Positions 55,730-64,000 of a stretch of DNA of 64,000 bases are shown here, in pieces (the stretch's first letter is position 1; every line of letters starts with the position of its first letter). A model generated the notes under the pieces. That model was not told the origin of the DNA. It ran no database searches and worked only from the letters and a program-made list of their open reading frames with translations. The stretch is taken from positions 3,300,319 to 3,364,318 of the forward strand of contig ML680053.1 of assembly GCA_007922225.1 (NCBI GenBank), read 5' to 3'. The stretch is from Emydura subglobosa (lineage: Eukaryota; Chordata; Testudines; Chelidae). A program made the translations under genes and the position numbers.

Positions 55730-56469
55730 TCAAATCAGTTTAAAGGGGCTGAGGCTGGGCGCCCCAAAACGCAGGGACCCAAAATCACTCGTCACTTCTG
55801 AAAACGTAGGTCCCCAGTCAAGGCCCTCGTCACTTATGGCCAATAAATCTCCCACCAGTAGAGGTGGTAGACATGATGGCTCAAACAAATTAACATGCAC
55901 CTAGACTTTCAGTCACCTGCCAGCTGCCTCAGAGCAGCTGCTGAGCTGAGTGGGGAGGGAGAGGGGGGAAGAAGTCATGATTAAGGATCAACAGAGCCAT
56001 AAAGGTAATTTGAATCACAAGTGATCTCACGCACATCAAAGTACTTTTTATTACAACTGTAATTGCTTGATGCAACACTGTCCCTGTGGAGCAAGGCAAG
56101 GAACACCAAGGTCATCACTGAGAGAAAATCAATCGAGAGAACGATTTTGTGTGTGTTAGGCCATGGAGGAGGTAACTGAAACGATGGTGATGTAGTGGTG
56201 AAAATCTCCAGCTGGTGCACAGCATACCTTGGACCTATGCTCTGATGCAGCAAAGCCCTTAAGCACGTGGTTAACTTTATGTATGTGAGTGACCCCACTG
56301 ACCTCCCTGAGGGTGTCTTCGATAGGATTATTCACGTCTTTAAAGATAACATGAGCTCAAGTGTTTCCATGGATCAAGGGCCTTTTAAATCTGGATTTGC
56401 AAAGTATTTTGTGGGCAGTAGCTCGGTGAGTCAAATATTGAGACCTGAAATTTCAAATCCAAATTAGAC
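55730..56469. other. Unassigned intron sequence
   Basis: Nothing recognised. Confidence 0.45.
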
Positions 56470-56695
56470 ATAAAGACAAATGATTCACAGAGAGTGATTA
56501 ACCAATGGCACCAATTCTCCATCCCTTGACATCTTCAGGTCGAGACTGGATGTCTTTTTGGAAGATATGCTTTAGCCACGCACAAGTTACTGGGCTCAGG
56601 GCAGGGGTGACCCTGAAATCCTGTACTAAGCAGGAGATCAGACTAGAGGATCTGACAATGCCTTCTGGCCTTCAAATCTATGAATTGCAATAGGT
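56470..56695 (+). mobile_element. LINE 3'-end fragment (CR1/L3 type)
   Basis: ACATCTTCAGGTCGAGACTGG, GTCTTTTTGGAAGATATGC, GGAGATCAGACTAGAGGATC and GGCCTTCAAATCTATGAAT. Confidence 0.75.
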
Positions 56696-57802
56696 TCCTG
56701 GTCAGGACTGGAGCCCAGAACCCTTATCAGACGTAGAGCTGGGAAGTCAGACCCTTTGGGGGGGCTCCTTAGAAGATTATTTCCCACCTGGAAGGGGTGG
56801 CGTCACTTTTTCTTCTCCAGAGAGCGATGAGGATGAAAAGCTGGGTCGACCTTTCCTCATGCAGAGAAGGCTCCTTGCCAAAGTAAAGGCTAGACAGTGG
56901 GATTTGCTAGGTGAGTAGGCTAGCTGGACAGCAGCAGCAATACTCACTTGGTGACAGATCCAAGGCTGCATGTCAATTACAATCTTTTCATTGACTTTCA
57001 CCGAGCAGTGAGCCAAGCCCTGGGCATGTGGCTTTAGCACCTACAACTGGCCCTAGTGGTAGGCTAACAGCAATCACTCGATAGCCACAGCCCAGCTTGG
57101 CTAAACTGGAATATTTGAACCCTTGCAAATACAGCGTCCTGGCGCCACTTCTGCTCTCCCATGCTTCTGGATCTATATACTTATTTCTGTAATGCCACTG
57201 AAAATAAACGCACTACAGCGTCTTTGACAGTGGGACTTTTCACATTCCCCTTCTCTCACTACTAGCGATGGGGACCAAGAATACATGGCCACACTGGGAC
57301 TGATTCTGTGTGCCAAGCCATTTCCAGATGACGGAGAGAGAGTCTAACTGGCCAGCACTTATATGGAGAAGAACTGGGCCAGAACATATCGATTTCTGCA
57401 AACCACAGCTGGGACCGCAGTTAAATTAACTGAAGATGAGGCACAAATGGATGCATGGAATTTAGCTGCATTTGGGAGGCTTTGAACAAAATAAGCCAGC
57501 CTGCATCTAAAAATCACAGTCACCTGCTGCTTACAACTCTCCATTGCTGCTAACAGGACACTACTGAGCCTATGCAAAGAATCAGGCTATGAGAGCAGAC
57601 AACCTCTGCCGTCTGCTCCTGCGCGTATTTGCACAGAATGTGGGATCCCGCATTTCCCCCTCCCAAAACACATTAGCCCTTGCCCGCCCATGTCATAAGA
57701 GGCGCCTACTCACCCCTTTCTCTTCCATATGTCACTTTCGCACTCCCCCTGGAAGATTCCTGAAGGACATCACCAACTCCTGCCACAGATGTAAGAGAGG
57801 CT
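56696..57802. other. Unassigned intron sequence
   Basis: Nothing recognised. Confidence 0.45.
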
Positions 57803-57856
57803 TCATAGATTTTACAGCCCACTGGGACCATGACAATCATCTGGTCTGACTTCCTC
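57803..57856 (-). mobile_element. LINE 3'-end fragment (CR1/L3 type)
   Basis: TTCATAGATTTTACAGCCCA and CAATCATCTGGTCTGACTTC: the antisense of the terminus seen at 51.7 kb. Confidence 0.65.
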
Positions 57857-57869
57857 CATCACAGAGTAG

Positions 57870-57950
57870 ATGTGGCACTAGGTAACTTGCCCAAGGTCAC
57901 GGGGGAATCAGTGGCAGAACTGTGGTTAGAATCAAGTCTCCTAATTTCCC
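57870..57950 (-). mobile_element. MIR-like SINE core fragment
   Basis: AGGTAACTTGCCCAAGGTCAC followed by CAGTGGCAGAACTGTGG, antisense core. Confidence 0.7.
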
Positions 57951-58195
57951 CATCCATCGTTAAAACAAGAGAGCTGCTTCGCGAGACTGGGTGTGAAGAG
58001 GATGCAATTGCTCTGTCAGGATATGGAGTGTGGCTGCAGAGACAACCTCCGAAGCGAAATACAGGCCTCTGGACAGGAGGGGCTGGCTGCAGCTCATGGT
58101 TCTGATCATTGTGTTGTGTCCCGTTTACATGGAAATCATCGATTGTTCAATACAAACTCTCCATGCATTAATGAGCACATCAGCACACATGTAGC

Positions 58196-58487
58196 TTTGC
58201 CAACCCCAAGTGTTCAAAATTCAGGAGTCAGCCCACTACAAATCCTGAGGTTGGCTTAAAAGGGTTTTTGTTTTGTTTTTAGAAATAAGAGATCTGGGGT
58301 TCTTTTTCTTTGCATTCTAGTTTCTGAGCCTCATGTCCCCTTTTCAAGCTTTTCTCTACAACCATGAGGCTGGAAACTGACTTTTTTTTTATATAAATGA
58401 AAGCTGAGGCCCTCACATAACCCCCTGACTCCAGCAGCTGGGGCTGTAAGAAAAACACCAAATATCATGAGAACTGGCAACACCGGA
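58196..58487. repeat. Non-autonomous dispersed repeat with GCCAAC / GGCAAC ends
   Basis: GCCAACCCCAAGTGTTCAAA at the left and AATATCATGAGAACTGGCAAC at the right; inside CTTTTCAAGCTTTTCTCTAC and GAAAGCTGAGGCCCTCACAT. The short inverted ends suggest a DNA element. Relatives lie at 6.1 and 3.8 kb. Confidence 0.5.
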
Positions 58488-58499
58488 GAGGACACACTC

Positions 58500-58728
58500 C
58501 TTTCTTACCCTCAAGTGAGGGGGAGCAACACTTGGAACAAACTACCAAGGGAAATGGTGGATTCTCCATCTCTGGAGGTCTTCAAATCAAGAACAGCTGC
58601 CTTTCTGGAAGATACACTTTAGTCAGACACTAGATTTTGGGGTGAGTGGGTGAAATTCTATGGCCTGTGTGGTATAGGAAGTCAGCCTAGCTAACCTAAC
58701 GGTCCCTCTGACCTTAAAACATATGAAG
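58500..58728 (+). mobile_element. LINE 3'-end fragment (CR1/L3 type)
   Basis: CACTTGGAACAAACTACCAAG, GGTGGATTCTCCATCTCTGG, CTGCCTTTCTGGAAGATAC and CTCTGACCTTAAAACATATGA. Confidence 0.8.
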
Positions 58729-61700
58729 TGTCATGGGGAGACTTCCCCAACCCTTCCTCTCCAGGATACACAGTCCCCTTATGTCTTAAGACGTCTCCAA
58801 CGCTGTAGGAAAAATGTGCCTCGTTTCTCCTCCCCTATGAAATGGCGCTGCTGGAATGGGAGTAGATGTCCATGAGACCCTCTGAAGAGGTGCGAAGTGT
58901 TGTCCTGGGATGGAGCAGAAATGTTTTGACACTGCCTTAGGTGCAGTGCGTTAGGAGTGGCTCATATTTTATTACTCGGTGTTCTGTGTACTTCGGCCAG
59001 TGGCCGGGGAGAGGGCACTGCCCCCACGTATTGTCGATCTCCCTGACCTCTGAGCAGCTGGCCGGGGTTTTTTTCTTCCAGTATGGATTATCGGCTCTCT
59101 GCATTAGTACACTGCAGCAGCAGCAGCACACGCCACCGCACAAACCAGGACACGTGGTTCCCCTTCCTCCCTCGCCACTGTTCCATCTCGCCCCTCTGGC
59201 TGCCTGCCAGGAAACCCGCCAGGAAAGCACGGGGCTGGTTGCCATAGATACCTGTGGACTCTGTGACAAACTCCCTTGCGTGGCTCCGATGGGCTCATTT
59301 ATCCACTGGAGACGTGGCCTGCCTGACTTACTACGCTGCCTCTCAGCAATTCACTCGGCAGCCCCATGCAAACATAGCCAAGTGCTTTATAACGAAAGGG
59401 GCTCCCTCCTGCATGCAACCCGAACAGATCTCTTGTTGCGTAAGGATCGGTCCCTAGGGATTTTGGTGTTATTTCCTCAGCACTTGTGCTCTGTGCTTTA
59501 TCATCCTGACTCAAAAATCTCCTCTCCTTTTCTCTAAGCTTGCCTGCCCCCCCAGTACATCAGCTGACTTGTCAGTCTTTCTAGACTGGACACTGAGGGG
59601 TCTAAGACTGCATGAATGGGAGTTCAGGGGGCCCTACTCACTCATTATTATCTTACACCCCTTATGAAGCCATTCCCACCTCTGCCAAGGGTGTGTGAAG
59701 TGCTGAAAGCAGAACGGTGACGCGTTACATTCACCGCATCTGGGTGTAAATGAGTCCCCCATGAACAAAGCAGTGAAAATTAGCCCCTCGGTCTCTGGGG
59801 CCTGATTCTTCTCTTATACTAGTTTTACCCGAGCCGTTACTCCACTGACTTCAGGAGAATCACTACTGATTTACACTCAGCATTAGAGAGAGGAGAATCA
59901 GGCCTGCAAGAGAGTTTAGGACAGGCTGGACCCAATTCTGGTCTCACACCAGGGCAATTCAGATCAATGGAGCTCCACAGTCATAATGGGTGTGAGAAGA
60001 GAATCAGAGTTATTATCCATGGTATGGGGCATGGGCTTTAAGCTTGAGTGACTCTCCCTTCAGGGCTTGTACAAATAAATCACTGGCCCCATCTATTTGT
60101 CCCTGAACTGCCCAAGTCTGACCAAAGAAGGGCTAGCTGTGTTTTTAGTTCTCCCTAAGAGAATTGCTACGCAGATTTCTTTGAAAAATCCCATTTGCAC
60201 TTGACTATTGTAATGCTGCATCCAAGGGCAGGGAATGCAAAGCAAAAATGGATATTAACTTAAGCCTAGGTTTCTGAATTCAGTCCCTCCACTAACCAGC
60301 TGACAGGCACCGGTTAAGGACGGGGCCATAGGATTTCAGGATGGTTTGGATAGCACCATAAGGGGTATGGTGAAAGAACCTTAATGGACAGAGTTTGCAC
60401 GTTCTTTTCTCTGTCCTGTGAAAAATTCCTGGTTCACTGAAATGTGACATCACATCTACCAGCTGTCTCCTTCTGCCCATGCAATTCATGAGGTTTGCCA
60501 TATCACAGAATACTACCTTCCAAGAGACCGCCTGCAAGCTAAGGAAAAATCCCTGAGATTTCTGAGCAAAGGAGAGTTCAAAACAAATTACCTAATTAAG
60601 CTAAACTAATTTAAATGTGGCTTAAACTGATTTATGTACATCCAGGTTAGGTGTTTGCATACCTTGAGAATATGCGTAGGGGCTAATGGGGCAAGGGATT
60701 TCTGGTCTCAGGGACCCCGGCATCTGGGGTATTGTCTGACCCCCTTGCAGATTGAATTTGACGGGCCTGCTGAGGCAGGTGGGTTTTTGCGTGAGTCAGG
60801 CTTAGGCAACTTCTGCCCCAGCCTTCCGTCGCCAGGTGTGGGTTTTCTGGCGGACATCTACGCGCACTGGCACCAGAGACCTTTTGACATCCTGCTTTTA
60901 GCATGTTTTCAGGTGCTTAACTATACCGGCTCCCTGTACTGCCCTGGAAGGCTGCTGATCCACTGAGAAATAATTTGCACCCCTCCCCCAAAGCGATTAA
61001 CTCACAGTCCATCTCCCCCGCCATATGTCTGGTCTGAGGCCTGGTTAATGGGAAGGAAGGAGAAGAAAATGGACAGGGAGGAAGAAAGCATTAACTCACT
61101 CCCTGAATAATTTAATTGCAGAGAATTCGTCATATTCAACCACACATTTTTTTTTCCCCCTATTAACCATTATGACCGGCGTTCCCATCATGGGCTTAAC
61201 TGCCGACCCCGTCTGCAAAGAGTACAGGATCCAGGCCAACATGGGTGACGCCCTCTCCAAGCAGGGAGAAGGCAGAACAAGGTGACTGGCATATACTAAT
61301 GTTATCGTGCTGTTTCTGCACAACACCCCTCCGTCGGTGACAGCCTGCGAAGTGGACACAAGGCCATTTTTATTCCTAAGCAACCTCGCCCCCTGCCATT
61401 CCCACTGCGCAAGCATGAGGGCGGAGCTCAGTGGCTCTGTTAGCACTTCACAGTCCCAGGGAGGCCGATAGCTCCATTTATTTAGTTATGACAATTTACA
61501 CCAGCTGAGGATCCAACCCCTTTGTGTAGCTGCTGAATTTGGCATCTTCCCCTCTGCAGTCAGGATGGCACCAGAACCGCCCTGCTCCCCCCAAAAGACC
61601 TCTGCTGAGGAAAGGATGCTCTTCACTTCGTAAGTCAGACAAGCAGCAAGGATAAAATAACAGGTCAACTTCTGAACCCCTCCTTTGAAGGGAATGAAAA

Positions 61701-62004
61701 GCAGCAGCAAAACAATACGTTCAAACCACGATACTTTGCATTTCTAGCAGAGTGCCTGGCCCTTCTCCAGCAAACACACCCGCCAGACTGGCTGGATAAA
61801 CATTTCATGGAGGGGTGCTCCTGCAGTGCAATGAATGCAAAGTCCCATGGCAGTTAAGGCCTTGTGCTAAGCGATTGCCAGTCACTCCAGTCACAAGGAG
61901 TCACAGCAACAACAGACAGCAGGTTATGGCCGCAACAAACAGACAGACGGTTCTATCCAGTACAAAACTGCAACGACCAGCTTTTATTCCTTAACACTTA
62001 ATAA
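58729..62004. other. Unassigned intron sequence
   Basis: A palindromic short element lies at 59,799-59,905 (GGGGCCTGATTCTTCTCTTA ... AGAGAGGAGAATCAGGCC), and one half of another at about 61,490-61,520 (TTTACACCAGCTGAGGATCC). A 198-codon frame at 58,941-59,537 is considered and rejected. No gene. Confidence 0.45.
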
Positions 62005-62008
62005 AGAG

Positions 62009-62215
62009 GGGCAGTGGTCTCCAGGGGTTTGAACATAAAAACTGGGAGCCCGGAACTTCTGAGTTATAATCTCTACCACCAACTCTCCCATGCGTGACCT
62101 GAGCCAAGTGATTTGAAAGCCCTGCCTCAGTTTCCCCACCTCGAGCACTAATTATCCTTTGCCTCACCATGGCGCTTTCCATCGGAGACTCTCCAAGCAC
62201 CCTATAACTGGGGAC
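62009..62215 (+). mobile_element. MIR-like SINE
   Basis: GGGGCAGTGGTCTCCAGGGG head, GTGACCTGAGCCAAGTGATT, and the core CTGCCTCAGTTTCCCCACC. Confidence 0.75.
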
Positions 62216-62273
62216 GCCAACGACTCCGCTTCTCTGCTGAGGATCACAGGGCCACTTCCTCCCTTCCTCTCCT

Positions 62274-62320
62274 CCTGAGATCCCTTCCAACACTACACTT
62301 CTATCATTCAGTGATTCTCC
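62274..62320 (+). mobile_element. CR1 3'-end fragment
   Basis: GAGATCCCTTCCAACACTAC, then ACTTCTATCATTCAGTGATTC, degraded octamer repeats. Confidence 0.6.
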
Positions 62321-63040
62321 CTAGAACTGGGTCATTTCCCCTGCAACAAAACCATCTTCCCTCCCTTTCCCACCAGAAAACACCCTTGCTGCGGGGTCTC
62401 ACAGGCACAGGCTATGCCGTGTGTCACCACGAAGTTAGTTGTTTTCCACTGGTAGCCAAGTTCTTCCTATACCATACATACATACTGTTTGCAAAATGTT
62501 TTGGGGTTCTTCTGGGTGAATGGCCCCATATACATTTGTGTAGTTTTAGCACTGGAAGGCAATATATACCTCAAAGAATGTTCTACTTGAGGATAGGAGC
62601 AAAACGTGGGGCCTGAAATTAGGAGCCCAGAAGTATAGTGGGTAAAAGGTTAAGCAAGCACAGGAAGTTATAAATCAAGAGATAATTGTTCCATTAGCCA
62701 AAGCTCTCCTAAGACCACACTCACTGTCTCCCAGTCAGGCTACTGGAGGGGTATTTGAATTCCTGAAATGCTATGAAGCGGGCCAAACGGGCGTATCTGG
62801 AGATTAGACAATCAGTATAATGAATACCTTCCGCTAGGCATAAAGTAAAGCAAGACTCAGTGCTTGATGAGAGTGTAAGTATTTACAAGGCAAAGACTGT
62901 TCTGATGGCAGGGAGATAAGACAACCAGAAGACATGATCTGAAGGCGACAGAAGATACAAACAAATCACAAAACACCTATTCTAAATGTAAGTGTAAAGA
63001 AAGGGAAAGTCCTGCCCCCTAAATTAGCTGCTCCTTGCCC
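62321..63040. other. Unassigned intron sequence
   Basis: Nothing recognised. Confidence 0.45.
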
Positions 63041-63292
63041 CATTATTATTCTTTATTATTACAGCAGCACTTTGAGGATCCAACTGAGGTCAGGGCCCCA
63101 TTGTCCTGTGCACATACACTGTGCACATACACAGTAAGAGATGGTCCCGGTCTGAGAAATCTTACAGTCTAACTAGACAAGATAGACAAAGGGCAAACAG
63201 AGAAGCAAAGTGGCTTGACAGTGTCAGAGCTGGGAATAGAATCTAGATATCCTGGGGTCCAGTCCAGTGGTCCAGCCACTAGGCCGCACTTC
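63041..63292 (-). mobile_element. MIR-like SINE, tail and part of core
   Basis: ATTATTATTCTTTATTATTAC tail end, GTCAGGGCCCCATTGTCCTG, a small tandem duplication of the 12-base unit TGTGCACATACA, CAGTCTAACTAGACAAG, and the head TGGTCCAGCCACTAGGCC. Confidence 0.75.
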
Positions 63293-63520
63293 ATGCCTTC
63301 CCAAGAGCCCTGTGTGAGTTCCACCACAAGATGTTGGGCTCATTGCAGGACTGCGTGGTTAAACTCTTTGGCGGGTGGGATGCAAGTGGGCAGACTAGAT
63401 GAACATAATGAATCTTGTGTTCTTCCCCCACTTCTGTTTTCATGCCTACTGCCATGGCGGCCCCCTGCACTCCTCAGGGCTGTCACACAGGCCCTCATTC
63501 AAATCCTTCCCAAGAAGAGG

Positions 63521-63735
63521 GTAGCTGGTCTTGGGGTTAATGCACTGGACTGGGACGCAGGACATCTGGGTTCAGTTTCCGTTTCTCTTTCAGACTCACT
63601 GTGTGACTCTCTGGACAAGTCACTTAATCGTGCTGTAAAATGGGGCTAAGGTCCCTTCCCTAGTTCACCGGAGTGTGGTGAGACTAACTTCGCTAGTGTT
63701 TGAGAGGCCTCGGATGCTACAGACATGGGGACACA
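63521..63735 (+). mobile_element. MIR-like SINE
   Basis: GGTTAATGCACTGGACTGGG and CATCTGGGTTCAGTTTCC head, CTGTGTGACTCTCTGGACAA core, GTAAAATGGGGCTAAGG, and GGTGAGACTAACTTCGCTAG. Confidence 0.75.
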
Positions 63736-63915
63736 TCAGTGTAACAGATTTCAGTGTTACCAGTCCCCTCTGAGCTGATCCACAGAGGATATGAGTTCTT
63801 ACAGCCCCCTGACTATGGAGCATTGTCAGGCTTTTAGTTCTGGAGCTACCCAGTTCAGTCTTCGGTGTGTTAGCCAAAATGGCAACTGTCACATAAGCAC
63901 CTGGACAGGTGGCAG

Positions 63916-64000
63916 ACTCATAGACTTTAAGGCCAGAAGAAAACATTATGATCATGTAGTCTGACCTCCTGCACATTGCAGGCCGCAGAATCTCACCCAC
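63916..64000 (-). mobile_element. LINE 3'-end fragment (CR1/L3 type)
   Basis: CTCATAGACTTTAAGGCCAG, ATGATCATGTAGTCTGACCT and GCAGAATCTCACCCAC; it runs off the right edge. Confidence 0.75.

Noticed and set aside
58941..59537. 198-codon plus-strand open frame
   Set aside because: Longest frame outside known repeats, but it has no domain, is rich in Cys/His/Ser/Leu as chance frames are, overlaps an open frame on the other strand, and lacks promoter or splice support.

Overview
The window looks like a 64-kb piece of a reptile nuclear genome, most likely a turtle. It has no bacterial gene layout, its interspersed repeats are dominated by CR1 LINEs and MIR-like CORE-SINEs, and it contains many short palindromic or inverted-repeat elements and hairpin elements that I associate with Penelope-like retroelements of turtles and crocodilians. 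The organism call is an inference from repeat content and from one recognisable gene. One 100-base assembly gap sits at 15,709-15,808.

The only gene I recognise is MAP6 (STOP, the cold-stable-microtubule protein), on the minus strand. Two exons match the mammalian protein as I know it: exon 2 (32,259-32,472) and exon 3 (30,247-30,447). Exon 1 would lie beyond the right edge, so 32.5-64 kb is best read as MAP6 intron 1. Exon 3 can run straight through its own splice donor into a stop codon, with a poly(A) signal 40 bases further on, which would give a short F-STOP-like C-terminus.

The most interesting part lies downstream (lower coordinates, same strand). Four further stretches have good acceptors and reading phases that fit: a 56-base acidic exon at 27.9 kb, a 64-codon terminal exon at 23.6 kb with its own AATAAA, a 22-codon terminal exon at 14.2 kb with its own AATAAA, and a 55-codon stretch at 2.3 kb. 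Exon 3 to 27.9 kb to 23.6 kb is in phase at both joins. The 14.2 kb and 2.3 kb exons can each join exon 3 directly. I infer a MAP6 locus with several mutually exclusive C-termini that differ from the repeat-rich mammalian tail. This is a prediction from splice signals and phase; RNA data would decide it.

Region by region: 0-6.8 kb has CR1 pieces (one with an ORF1 esterase region inverted against a CR1 3' end), a SINE, an LTR-like promoter repeat and a MITE. 7-15 kb is mostly unassigned sequence with a MITE nested in a SINE. 15-23 kb is GC-richer, with the gap, MITEs and a palindromic array. 23-33 kb holds the MAP6 exons. 33-64 kb is intron-like DNA with an open CR1 reverse-transcriptase frame (33.2-33.9 kb), a long CR1 3' half (45.4-46.3 kb), an internally deleted CR1 (49.4-50.5 kb) and many SINE, MITE and CR1 fragments. 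I found no RNA gene, CRISPR array or bacterial-type feature.
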